NCBI GenBank assembly: GCA_019925795.1
Contig: CM034300.1
Span: 30,305,591-30,369,590 of the forward strand
Reading direction: 5' to 3'
Origin: Dendrobium chrysotoxum
Taxonomy: Eukaryota > Streptophyta > Magnoliopsida > Asparagales > Orchidaceae
DNA: 64,000 nt
Every line of letters begins with the position of its first letter. The first letter of the stretch is position 1. The notes beneath the pieces are model-generated. The model was not told the origin of the DNA and made no database searches. It was given only the letters and a program-made list of their open reading frames with translations. Of the stretch, positions 10,846 through 21,544 are shown in pieces. A program made the position numbers and the translations under genes.

Positions 10846-11871
10846 TGAGGTTCTACCATTTCCTCCAGATTTGCATTTTCAACCCCTTGGGTAATCTCTC
10901 CTACCTCTTCTTCTTCCTCAACTGTAGTCTCCTTAGGATCAGATTCATCAAACACCATATGAGTTGTCTCTTCCACCACTAAAGTCCTCTTATTAAACAC
11001 CCTAATGGATTTCCCCACACTAGAATAGCCTAAGAACACTCCTTCATCAGATTTGGGATCAAACTTTCCTAAGGATGATTTCCCGTTGTTCAGAATGAAA
11101 ACCTTACAACCAAAGACATGGAGGTGGGACAGGTTTGGAGTTCTACCCTTAATGATCTCATAAGGTGTCTTGTTCAGATTGGATCTAACATTCACCCTAT
11201 TCAACACAGAACAGGCAGTGTTCACCGCTTTAGCCAAAAAGTATTTTGGAAGTGAATACTCAGCAAGCATGGCTCTAGCGGCTTCCACTAAGGTCCTGTT
11301 CTTCCTTTCAGCTATCCTGCTGGGGTGTCCTAGGAGCTAAAAAATTATGATTAATCCCTTGCTCCTCACAGAAAATTCCAAACTTCACATTTTCAAACTC
11401 TCCACTATGATCACTATGAATAGTCAATATCTCACAACCTAACCTCCTATAAATCCAAGTCGGGAAAGTCTTAAATTCCTCAAATGACTTAGATTTATGT
11501 GACAGAAATTTAATCCAAGTGAACCTCGAGTAATTATCAACAATCACAAAACCATAGAATTTCCCCCCTAAGCTGGCAGTGCTAATGGGTCCAAAGAGAT
11601 CCATGTGAAGGACTTCTAAAGGTCTAGAGGTGCTAATGTCCTTAACAGAGTGAAAGGAGGATTGGACTTGCTTCCCTAATTGACAGGCATCACACAGGTG
11701 GTCCTTAGTGAACTTAAGCTTGGGGAAACCTCTAACTAAGTCCTTTTGGGTGACGCTTCTAAGAGTTTTCATACTGGCATAACATAATCTCCAGTGCCAC
11801 AACCAAGACTCATCAGCAGCAGTTTTTAAGCAAATTGAATTGTAAGCTTTAAAGCAACTTACATCCAGCAT
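10846..11871 (-). pseudogene. pol: copia pol, integrase part (element B)
   Basis: Integrase inserts the DNA copy into the genome. From 11871 on the minus strand there is the GAG-pre-integrase zinc region (WRLCYASM, CDACQLGKQVQSSFHSV), then the catalytic core with first Asp in HMDLFGP and second Asp in IHSDHSGEF. The frame breaks near 11308, just where the catalytic Glu block is expected, and resumes at 11288 with EAARAMLAEYSL, LNRVNVRSNLNKTPYE and FGCKVFILNN. The acidic stretch after 10990 is the usual variable link to RT. Confidence 0.9.
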
Positions 11872-12200
11872 ATAGACATTGTTAATCCTTTGTCCTTACA
11901 AAATAATTTTGTCACTTAAGCATAAAATGCAGTAAGTGGGCAGAAATTTGATGTTGTATCCTTTGTTACAGAGTTGACTGATGCTCAGCAGGTTGTGTTT
12001 CAATCCATCTACAAGCAACATATTGTCAATTATGAAATTCTTTGAATTACCAATTATACCTGATCCTACCACCCTCCTGGTGGTGTTGTCTCCAAGTGTA
12101 ATCTTGCCTCCAGCCCTGGCCTCAAGCGAAATGAACTAATTTGCATCTCCGGTCATGTGTCTTAAACATCCACTATCCAGGTACCACATGCTCTCATGAG
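11872..12200 (-). pseudogene. pol: copia protease part (element B)
   Basis: The minus strand near 12190-12130 gives the WYLDSGCxxHMT signature of the copia aspartic protease (DSG catalytic triad), followed by the LGDNTTRRVVGSGII and LLVDGLKHNLLSI blocks. It is cut off from gag by solo LTR S1, whose target-site copies flank 12206-13906. Stops are present toward 11890. Confidence 0.85.
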
Positions 12201-12455
12201 GTCTTTGTTGCAAATCTGGTTTTGATGATGACAAACATGTTTCCAGTGTGTTTTGCTTGGCTAATCTGTTTCAGGCACAAAAGACCACGAGCCACTCAAG
12301 CCAACTCAAGATCGGGTCCAAGTGTGTCAAATGTATGATTTTTCTTTTTATTGAGTCAATTGTAATATAACTGATTCCCTAGCTAAGTAACCTTGCACAC
12401 ACACACTCAGGGAGAGAGATTGAGTGAATTAGAGTTTCTATTAAAATTTGTTCAT

Positions 12456-13129
12456 ATCGTCCTGGATGATATCCACATCATCCTGGATGATCCAGTTAAA
12501 ATAGAAACCCTAATTAGGGTGACTAAGTTAAGAGGGTCTGATTGAGCCGATCGTCCTGGACGATCTCCGGATCGTACGGGACGATATTCCCAAATCAGAA
12601 ATTCTCAGCCGCCAGATCAAGTTAGGCAAGTTCTTATTTTTAGATACTTGGTCTGATCGTCCCGGACGATACGTGTATCGTCCCGGACGATCCAATACAA
12701 TCATGCCTAATTTAATCTGGTAATTAAGGAAAGCAATTTATTTTTGGTTGATATGATCATATCGTCTTGGACGATCGCAGGATCGTCCCGGACGATCTTG
12801 ATCGTCTAGTGCATTTAAGCTGTACGTCCAGAACTATGTACAGGATGATTTGGGGCCTTTTTGAACTAATCGTACAGGACGATGACCCCATCGTCCTGGA
12901 CGATTAAGTCATTTTTTGGTCGTCCAACACAGATTTCTCTAGACGACCCGAACTGTCTTCTGGACGATTTCCCTCAATTTGCACTAATCGTCCCGGACGA
13001 TCGCAGGATCGTACGGGACGATATGAATAATTTTTTCTACTGATCGTCCAGAAGAGCCAGATCGTCCAGGCTGAAATAATTGAATTTGAACTGATCGTAC
13101 AGGACGATCTATCGATCGTCCTGGACGAT
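12456..13129 (+). promoter_or_regulatory. Seven pairs of 15-bp palindromes, centres 21 bp apart (S1 U3)
   Basis: Each site reads ATCGTCC-N-GGACGAT or a close variant (a half-site may be TCGTAC). Centres by direct counting: 12463/12484, 12557/12578, 12663/12684, 12768/12789, 12876/12897, 12994/13015 and 13101/13122. Every pair is exactly 21 bp, two turns of B-DNA. Pairs recur after 94, 106, 105, 108, 118 and 107 bp. Single half-sites lie between some pairs. The array ends about 45 bp before the TATA-like box, where U3 enhancer sites belong. Confidence 0.9.
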
Positions 13130-13172
13130 CTTGGTCGACCAGTTGAGATTTAGGGCAAATTTTAAGCCCTCC

Positions 13173-13180
13173 TTTAAAAG
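13173..13180 (+). promoter_or_regulatory. LTR TATA box (S1; TTTAAAAG)
   Basis: The box sits in GCCCTCC-TTTAAAAG-A. The same place reads TATAAAAG in both LTRs of element F, and TATAAAAA in S2. The array lies upstream and the GA tract and hairpins downstream, so transcription probably starts near 13205-13215 and the hairpins are in the RNA leader. Confidence 0.65.
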
Positions 13181-13400
13181 AACTTTTTCCAATTTTTGGA
13201 AATATCTTTTGCTGCCTTGCTTCCCTGAGAAACCCTAGAGAGAGAGAGAGTTGGGAGAGAGAGAAAAGATCTTGTGAGGGGGAGTTAGTGAGGGATTCAC
13301 TAAGGTTGCTCCGAGCATGGATCAGAGTCATCTTCTCCGCTCGTTGTCTTTCATCTAGTCAGTGTTCATCGTGGGAGGATCGTTCGTAAGAAGATCTGGG

Positions 13401-13671
13401 GTTCTCTGCCCGCTTCAGGTGGAAGCAAAAGGAGTTCATAGGTTCTCTGCCTGCTTCAGGAGGAAGCGAAAGGAGTTCGAAGGTTCTCTGCCTGCTTCAG
13501 GAGGAAGCGAAAGGAGGTCGGGTTCTCTGCCTCACCGTGTGGTGAAAAGGAGATTTTTGTACAGGCTTCTCCGCCTTGCTGTGGGAGCAAAAGGAGAGAC
13601 ACTTCTGTTTAGTGCAATACCCGGAGGGGAGGCTCCGGGGAGTGGACGTAGGTCAAGTTGACCGAACCACT
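13401..13671 (+). other. Tandem RNA hairpin array with AGGAG-like loops (S1 leader)
   Basis: Degenerate ~40-bp units each hold a short stem-loop. GCTTC/GAAGC with loop AGGTG (13412-13426), the same stem with loop AGGAG (13453-13467 and 13494-13508), TCACC/GGTGA with loop GTGT (13532-13545), TTGCT/AGCAA with loop GTGGG (about 13576-13590), CCGGAG/CTCCGG with loop GGGAGG (13621-13638), and a two-part hairpin 13641-13671 (AGTGG/CCACT outer, GGTC/GACC inner, loop AAGTT). Equivalent hairpins with different stems occur in family 2. Confidence 0.75.
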
Positions 13672-13911
13672 ATAAAATCTGGTTTGCTTTTTCTGATTCA
13701 ATTCTGCACTTTAATTTTTCCTGATATTAACTGCTTGGGTGAATATCTTTGGTTGATCTTTTTATCGTTGTTTTAATTCATTTCCGCTGCACGTTATAAA
13801 AAGATTTTCATAGTTATCGTGAAATTTTTAAATAACCAATTCACCCCCCCTCTTGGTTAGCCTCGGGACTAGTTCACTAGGGCTTAACATCCCTTTCGAA
13901 CTTTCAGTCTT

Positions 13912-15703
13912 GTGTGAGAGTACACCTATAAAATCATCAAATATTAGATTTAGGAATACAAACAGGTTTGGGTTCCTTCTTATGAAAGAAGAATGTAATG
14001 CATGTGTGCTGTGCTATGAAATAGGAAATTTGGGCCTCCACACCCAATGTGTACTACGGTGAACAGTGTAGGTATGGGAGATATGTCTTAACATGCCACA
14101 AGAAAAAATTTAACACCAGGAAAAGGGTTAACTAATCTACGTGGGTGATATTGTCTCTTCCTAGGTTTGTATGAAACATACTTTGATGATTTTGAAATAG
14201 ATTCTTCAAAAGGTGGAGGTGCATAAAATTGTGCAAAAGTAGGTGGAGTTTCATTTTTCTCAAAAGCACAGATTTTTACACTCAAAAATTTATTTTCTTT
14301 TTTCAAACTTACAATTTCAAATTTCAAATGGTGTTCACTACTATCTAAATCAGATGCATGAGTTTCTAATTCTTTAAATACAGATTTTAATTCAACATGC
14401 AATGTTTTTAATAAATCATGCTCAATAATTAAGTCAGAATGCTTTTTGTTCAATTCATCAAATTCATCAAGTAAAGACATATAATTGCTATCAAGTGTAG
14501 AATGATCTTTAATCACAACATCATGCTCTTTTTGCAAAGTTAGGAAATCCAATTTCAGGTTAGCATACAATTTCTTAAGTTTCCTATAAGATGAATGAAT
14601 TTTCTCAGAAACTTCTATCAATTAATCATAAGTAAGCTCACCTACCTCTTCTTGATCAGGCTGATTAGGATGATCATCAGCCATTAGACACAGATTTGTA
14701 GTCTCCTCCTCAACTTCAGTCTCAGAGGAGTCGGATGCAGAATCTGCCCAGAATGCTTTTTGAATCCGCTTCTTGTCCTTCCTGAACTTGGGTTTCTCCT
14801 CACCCTTCTCCTTGCTTGGGTGAGCCTTAAGTGTAGGACAATCTGCCTTTTGTGTCCAGGCTTCCTGCATTCAAAATAAATAGTATCAGATGAACCTTTA
14901 AAATTTTTACTGGACTTACCCTTATTCCAGTTCTAAAAGTTCTTATGTTTCTTCCTTAGAAAGCTTTTGAATTGCCTAGTGATTAAGGCAACTTCATCGC
15001 TATCAGACCCGGAAGAATCAGTGTCAGTATTGTTGGCCTTCAGCTCCACAGTTTTCTCCTTCTTCTTCTCACCTACATCAAGCTGTCTTTAGTTCACCCC
15101 TTTCTCGTAAGCAATGAGTGACCCAAGTAAGTTATCAATAGAATAATTATTCAAATCTTTCGATTCAATAATTACAGTTATCTTAGCATCAAATGAAGAA
15201 GGCAAACATCTCAAAATCTTGTTCACTTTTTCATAGTTTATAAGTTCTCTTCCTAAAGCATGCAAAGAAGTGACAATTTGAGTGAACCTCGTATACATTT
15301 CAGAAATAGATTTAGTAGGTTTCATGCTAAAAAGTTCATAGTCATGAAGCATTATGTTTAACCTAGACTGTTTGACTTCAGTTGTACCTTCATAAGTGAT
15401 GCACAATCTATCCCAAATTTCTTTACCCGTTGTATAAGTAGAGACACACATGTAATCCTCAGATTTTAAGGCACAGAAAAAATAGTTTAAGAATTTTGCA
15501 TTCAGTTGGGCTAAGTCCCGATCATTAAAAGTCCATTCAGTGAAAGGCAGTTCAGTTTTAACATAATTAATCATCCTAAAAGGTGCTTCATAACAATCCT
15601 TAACAAGCATCCACATGCGATAATATATAGATTAAAGAAAAGTGGACATGAAAATTTTCCAAAAATCAAAAGGTATGTTATCAAATAATGGTGGTCATGT
15701 ATT
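13912..15703 (-). pseudogene. gag: copia gag (element B)
   Basis: Gag forms the particle shell and binds genomic RNA. The N-terminal capsid part is at 15616-15089 (MWMLVKDCYEAPFR, then LNAKFLNYFFCALKSEDY, TGKEIWDRLCITYEGT, SRLNIMLHDYELFSMK, a UBN2-type gag domain). A Lys/Ser-rich linker follows, with the first zinc knuckle disturbed near 14870. A long heptad-rich coiled coil is at 14621-14260 and a second knuckle near 14110 has lost its first and last Cys. Homology to F fades at about 15703, just inside the expected start, so the first residues, leader, primer site and 5' LTR are missing. Confidence 0.88.
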
Positions 15704-17752
15704 GAATATTTTTAAGATGAAATTGAGCATTATATTAAGGATTAATCTAAGTGATATAGGTGAATCCATGGCCTCTAAATCATTCGAGATTGCCCATTTG
15801 ATGCATAAGTGTATACTACAACCATCCTAGCCCTTGTGCTCACTTGGGCTAGCCACATAGGTTGACTAGAGTTAACAAAAATTGGTTCTCTTAATCCAAA
15901 TTCAAATCCATGTAAAAAAAAATTGAACATTTGAATGCATTACGTGCTTAGGGACCCCATGCATCAACCCTAGTAGGCCTAGCCAATAGGTTGACATAGG
16001 CTAGCCAAATTAGCTAATTAAAGTCTTCAAACCAAGCTTTCATTGTGTCATTTCATTACCTAAATGAAATTAAAGCCAACTAACACTTGCATTCTACTCA
16101 TGTATCTTCTAAACACCTGTCCAACATACCTCAAGATAGTTGGCTACCTAAGATGGACAAAAATCAAGAAAAATAGCAAACTAAAACATTGGTTTACTCT
16201 TAACAGCCAACCTAACTGATTATAGGGCTCAAACTATCTCTGTGAGTTTCCTAGCTCCCTTTTTACCATAAAAAAGTTAATGGTCTGGCACCACCTTAGG
16301 TGGATAGAAAAACTTGAATGCTAAACTGTATAACTACGCCATTTTTAATTAAAGTAAGGGTTGTATTTTATTTGCTCATAAACACTCCATAAAAATTCCT
16401 CAGTTAATCCCAATCATTCATAAAGCCTCTAAGCTTTCTTGTGTAAGTTAGATCAAGCTTCGATCAGATTTCTCTTTTTAAATATCCAAAATCTTATCCA
16501 TTATTCTTCCTTGGCTATTGTTTGAAGCAAAGTGGTTTATCTGATGTAGAAACCCTCAACCAGATCAAAATCCCCCTCTAAAACTCACTACACGGGTAGT
16601 TTCCAATCTCAACCTCTGAATTAGGCATGTTTCTTCAAGTGTGAAGTGAATTCTTGATTCAATAGATTAAGAGTTCTATCTTAGATGTTCCTTTGGCATC
16701 AAATTAAGCATGGTACAGTTATTAATTTCCTTGCATCAAGCAAGAAAATAATTACAACTGAGAAATTTTATGAGAGGTTGAAGACAAAATAGATTCATTC
16801 ATCTGATACAAATAGGAAGATTGATACTAATTAAGTCGGACTGATTTTTATACATCCACATACATTTTTGAGCTAGGTAATCTTAGTCATTCAGTTAATG
16901 ATTGAAGGACTGAAATGAATCCTTTATGTCTGTGAGAGCCAGCTATTAGATAGTACCAAGTGTAAAGCATAATTAACTATATAAATCTTAAGGATTAATT
17001 GACATGTATTATTAAAATATTTAAAAATCAATAAATCCACAATCACTATGCCAATTAGGATGTTTAAGGGCTCCATGGATTCAATAAGAGGACTACTTGA
17101 AAAGCCTCAAAGTTTTGACTCTTAATTCCTAGTAAATAAAATTTAGTTCATAAATACCATTAATTATATTTATGAAATTATTTGGCATACTTAAATCCAA
17201 TTGGTCTCAAATTGGCATGAATGGTTCTTGGATATTTTATACACATGTCCAAATAATATTTAACGAAGTTTGAATCCAATTTAAGTTTCAATTGGATTTT
17301 AAATTCCTAAGTCAGATTTTGACCTTAGAATTTAAAATTCAATACCGATGAAGTCATAGGGCATTTAGGGCTTTGCTTCTTTTGATAGTTAGATAAGTAC
17401 AATATTGTCAGTTAGCCATTAATTTCACACTAATTGGCCCCAAATTTTTTGTGATTGGTGTCTAGGTTATCCCTAACCTATGACATCAATCACATGATCA
17501 TTTGTGATCAAATGATCCACTGTCAATTTTGTTATATAAGAAAGGGAATTTAATAAATTAAAAAACTTCAATAAATTAAATAAATTTCAGTTAAATTAAA
17601 TTAAATTAATAACATTCAAATGTAAATAACTAAAGTATAAAACCTTCTATGGCCTATTAAAATAATACATTTTTGCACACACTATAGATGGTTTAGGACC
17701 ATCAACTTTAGCCTAGGCTATGTAGGTATTTGGTTGTTTGGTGTGATGCAAA
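15704..17752. other. Unrecognised A/T-rich stretch, no gene seen
   Basis: No frame longer than about 60 codons is convincing, and I see no LTR ends, purine tract, RT motif or tRNA. A phrase like GGCTAGCCACATAGGTTGAC recurs loosely near 15848 and 15989. It borders the truncated end of B on the left and the start of C's 5' LTR on the right, so it may be old target DNA or an unrelated decayed repeat. Confidence 0.6.
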
Positions 17753-19672
17753 TGATAAAATCCAAGATCCCTAGCTTATGATTTTGATGGAAATAAACAT
17801 TTTTTATTGAGTTTTTATTTCTCTTAGCATGAATACTAGATATTATATTTTTTCTGTGTGTACTAACATTTCAGGAGAAACATACTTCGCAAAAGAGTAC
17901 TAAAAATTCAAGCTTGGGTAAAATAAGATGTCAAGTTAAAGAGTCTGTAACTTTAACTTTTTTATAATTTTCTATTTCTTGAGTCTGGCCACATAAGGGT
18001 GTATGAAATTGGTGATCATGCACACACACAGGGGGAGAGAGTAAATTCTAAGACAAAATTTTTTCCTAAACTAATTGTACTGTACGACTTACAATCATAT
18101 TATATGATTAATTATTCAAAAAATGGTCATAATGGCTAATTGAATCATTAATTTTATTGAACTAATCATACAGTATGATGCATATTGTACTATATGATTT
18201 ATTTTGTTATATAAACCCTAGCTACCAAATAAATTAATTAGGAAATTTAAAAAATTAATTTTTGAACTAATTATATTATACGATCAAAATCATACTATAC
18301 TAAATTTTGAAATCTTACTTAAATTATCCCCCATAATTAGTCAATCAAATTATGGTTTAATTAATGATAGTAGATCATACTGTATGATTTAGATCATACC
18401 AAATAATTGATAGCGATGAAATTTGGTCATCCCAATATCATACCAAATGAAACCATGATTATTAAACTAATCAAATAGTATGATGTTTACATCATACTTA
18501 ATGATCAAGTGGTACTCAACTGATCATACTACATGATGTGAATAGTATAGGATGATTGATAGAGATGATTTTTAATTTTCCCAAGGATCATCCTATATGA
18601 ATATAGAGAAATTGAACATATCATACTGGAAGACCTCACGATCGTACAGTACGATATATTTGCAAAATTTAAATAGTTCATTTAAATAACTATTTACATT
18701 ATACTAGATGGGTCTAGTTTTTAAACTATTCATACCATACGAATTAATATCGTACTATATGAATAGAGATGAGAAACTTGAATTTTAGAGTTTTTGAAGA
18801 CCAATACTCAAGCTATGTTATTATTCTTCTTAAAATAATAAAGAGGTGTTGTTGGCCATTGAACATACTCTGAGGGAGATCCAGGGATTGAGAGGAAGGA
18901 GAAGGTGAGGTTTAGCATGAGGGGATCACATAGTTCCTCCAAGCTAGCTAAACACTATTACTCTTCCTATGGCCTGGTGAGTCCTTAAAGCTTTCTCTTG
19001 GGAAAAAGGGTTCAAAGTCAAGTCCTCGAGGTTCTTTACCTTCTCTAGGAGGGAGAAAAAGAAGTAGGGTTCTCTTCCTTCACTAGGAGGGTGAAAAAGG
19101 AGCTGAGGTACTCTGCCCTCTTAAAGAGGGATAAAAAGATTGGCGTTTTACTATCATCACCAAGAGGGTGCATAGCTTCCGACACTCCATTGCTTCAGGT
19201 TTGGTAGAAGGGATTGTGTAAGGGATTCTCTGCCTTGCTTTGGTGGCAAAAGCATAGTCACTTTATTTTAGTGCAATACCCAGAGTGGAGGACTCCAGGG
19301 AGTGGACGTAGGTCAAGGTTGATCGAACCACTATAAAATCTTTTAGTGTGCTTTTTCCTTTTTGCACTTATTTTCTTTCTACAATTTTTATTATTATCTG
19401 TGAGTTGAATTTGCTGATTACAATATTTACAATTAACTGCAATTTGGTTGGATTATGGCTTCCAATAAGAAAATTTGCATGTATTAAAAGAACAAAATAT
19501 ATAATATCTCTTTTAAAATTATTAGTTGCATTTGAACAATTTCAAGTTATCTAACTAGATTTAGTTACAAATTATTTTTGTTTAGTACTAAATTTTTTAA
19601 ATTACCCATTCACCCCCCTCTTGGTTCTCCTTGGTCTAGTTCATTGAGGTCTCACAACCTTCTCAAACTTGA
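17753..19672 (+). repeat. 5' LTR of element C
   Basis: It begins TGATAAAATCCAAGATCC (compare S2: TGTTGAAATCCAGGATCC) and ends ...CTCAAACTTGA two bases before the primer site, length 1920 bp. It has the CACACACACAGGGGGAGAG block near 18022, a palindrome array of the TCGTAC/GTACGA class largely decayed to CATACTGTATGA (about 18060-18770), hairpin units (19030-19345) and a short poly-C tract near 19613. Confidence 0.9.
19030..19350 (+). other. Leader hairpin array (C 5' LTR)
   Basis: The loop AGGAG is kept with stems TTCTCT/GGAGAA (near 19041-19057) and TTCACT/GGTGAA (near 19078-19094), each closed by a G-T (G-U in RNA) wobble. A third unit has CCCTCT/AGAGGG. Near 19282 GAGT/ACTC encloses GGAGG, and the conserved AGTGG...CCACT hairpin follows at about 19300-19332. 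Confidence 0.6.
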
Positions 19673-19674
19673 AG

Positions 19675-19685
19675 TGGTATCAGAG
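19675..19685 (+). other. Primer-binding site (initiator Met tRNA), element C
   Basis: TGGTATCAGAG lies two bases (AG) after the LTR end and matches 11 of 12 bases of the usual plant Met-tRNA primer site TGGTATCAGAGC. It starts minus-strand DNA synthesis. Confidence 0.88.
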
Positions 19686-19729
19686 TGGGTCTTGAAATTT
19701 AGTTTTTAAAATTTTTAAGTATAGATCTA

Positions 19730-21540
19730 ATAACACATTTTGGTAATAGGAATACCTCTGAGGGTTATTCTATAACCCATCCACCATTATTTGAAAATAT
19801 TTCTTTTGATTTTTGGAAAATTCATATGCCTATGTTTTTAAATCTATTAATTTTAGAATGTGGAATATGATTCAACCTTATTATTCTGTACCATCACGTA
19901 TCATTATTAGAGTCAAAACTAACTTTCCTTTTACTGAATGGAGTAGAGAAGAACAAGTCTTTGCACAACTGAATGCTAAATGCTTAAACTTCTTTTTTTG
20001 TGCCCTTAAGTATGAAGATTATATGAGAGTTTCTAACTGCACCACTGACAAGGACATTTTAGATAGATTATGCAATGCATACGAAGGTACTAGTGAAGTT
20101 AAATAATTTAGGTTCAACATATTATTTCATGATTATAAACTTTTTCATATGAAACCTTATGATACTGTATCTGAAATATACACTAGGTTCACCCAAATAG
20201 TGACATCCTTGAAAGCACTAGGTAGATAACTATCAAATTTTGAAAAAGTTAATAAGATTTTATGATGCCTACCTTGCTCTTATAATGCTAAAATAATTAC
20301 AATTATAGAATCAAAAGATTTGAATGTTTTCTCTATTGACAATTTACTTGGGTCACTCTTTACCTATGAGCAAGGAGTGAGTTAGAGGCAAAATGATGCA
20401 GGTGAAAAAAAGAAGGAGAAAACTATGACCCTAATGGCAGATGATTTAGATAGTGACAATTCTGTAAGAGAGGAAGATGACAACATCACATTGATGACAT
20501 GATAATTCAAAAGTTATCTTAAAAGAAAGCAGAGGCATCATCAACAACATTTTAAGCAAAGGTAAAAAAAGTAAAAATTTTAAAGCGTCATCTGACACGA
20601 TCTATTTTGAATGCAAGAAACTAGGTCATCTTCAAACAGACTACCCCAACCTGAAGACACACACAATGAAGGAGAAGGGTGAAGAAAAGGTAAAATTTAG
20701 GAAAGGGAAGAATAGAATGTAGAAAGCATTTTGGGCTAACTTCGCCTCAAAATCATCAAAACCAGAAGCAAAGGAGGTAATAAACCTATGTCTTATGGTT
20801 AACAATAATCTTGACCAATTAGATCTAGATGAGTTATGTGAACTTTCCTATGAAGAATTATTTATTATATCAGAAAAAAATCATGATTTATTTAAAAAAT
20901 TAAATAAGATGTATGCAAATCTAAACACTAATTTTATTACATTGCAAAAAACTCATACTAGTTTGGTAAGCGAGCATTCTACTTTAGATAACGATCATAT
21001 GACTTTACTTGATGAATATTATGCATTAAATAAAAAGCATACTGATCTATCTAATATATATGATTCCTTGAAAACCTTACATATTGAACTAGAAAAATTA
21101 TTCAAAGAATTAGAAATATGTGCATCAGGAATAGATGAAAGTGAGCATGCATTGAAAATAAAAGTATTTATTCTAGAAAGAGCAAATAAGTTTCTACAAG
21201 AAAAAATAAAAGCACTTCAAAATAATAAACCATCTCTTACCTTGGCATAGTATCATAACCCTTCATCACAACATGTATCATATAACCCTAGGAAGAGGCA
21301 CCATAACCCACTTAGATTAGTAAATCAGTTTTCTAGTTTTAGGTTTTACTCTTGTGGCATGTTAGGACATATAGCCCACACTTGCGCTATCCACCATAGG
21401 ACACATTTAGTGTGGAGGCCAAAATTACATGCATCACAACATTCCATGTATTCATATTTTTTATTCAAGCATAAGATGGAACCCAAACTCACTTTGGTTT
21501 CCAAATCTAATGTTTAAGTGATTTTTTAGGGGTGTTTTCA
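19730..21540 (+). pseudogene. gag: copia gag (element C)
   Basis: Reading from ATA (decayed ATG) at 19730 gives HFGNRNTSEGYSITHPPLF, matching the gag start of D, followed after a frameshift by the capsid region (LNAKCLNFFFCALKYEDYM, TTDKDILDRLCNAYEGTS). The coiled-coil part is open at 20795-21250. The first zinc knuckle (about 20608) has lost two Cys and the second (about 21345) reads SCGMLGHIAHTC with its first Cys gone. Many stops; not functional. Confidence 0.88.
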
Positions 21541-21544
21541 CAAA

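Larger units (their letters stand above)
12206..13906 (+). repeat. Solo LTR S1 (family 1) with 5-bp TSD GTCTT
   Basis: It starts TGTTGCAAATCTGG and ends CGAACTTTCA, 1701 bp, TG...CA. Target-site copies GTCTT lie at 12201-12205 and 13907-13911, and the minus-strand gag-pol frame of element B resumes on both sides. No internal sequence remains, so this is the product of LTR-LTR recombination. It is the best-preserved family-1 LTR in the window: most palindromes keep both CpGs. Parts in order: CACACACACA/GGGAGAG block (12397-12421), palindrome array, TTTAAAAG at 13173, GA tract (13237-13263), hairpins, poly-C tract (about 13844-13850). Confidence 0.97.
4148..15703 (-). mobile_element. Element B: Sirevirus-type copia element, 5' end missing, split by solo LTR S1
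   Basis: Read on the minus strand it runs gag (15703-13912), solo LTR S1 (13906-12206, inserted), protease, integrase, RT, RNase H (to 9180), a non-coding region with an internal palindrome array, the 3' ORF (7417-6185), purine tracts and a full 3' LTR (6000-4148). Homology to element F ends just inside the gag start near 15703, so the primer site and 5' LTR are lost and no TSD pair can be shown (left candidate GGACG at 4143-4147). Confidence 0.92.

Noticed and set aside
12456..13129. CRISPR-like array (short palindromic repeats at regular distances)
   Set aside because: The repeats are degenerate, come in pairs, lie inside an LTR with a TSD in a plant retrotransposon, and have no cas genes nearby.
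13670..13678. TATAAAATC after the leader hairpins as the LTR TATA box
   Set aside because: It lies at the edge of the conserved AGTGG/CCACT hairpin. The upstream TATAAAAG/TTTAAAAG site directly behind the palindrome array fits a promoter better; transcript mapping would decide.
15704..17752. Host gene or another LTR element in the unrecognised stretch
   Set aside because: No extended open frame, exon-like pattern, LTR ends or purine tract could be seen; left as unknown.
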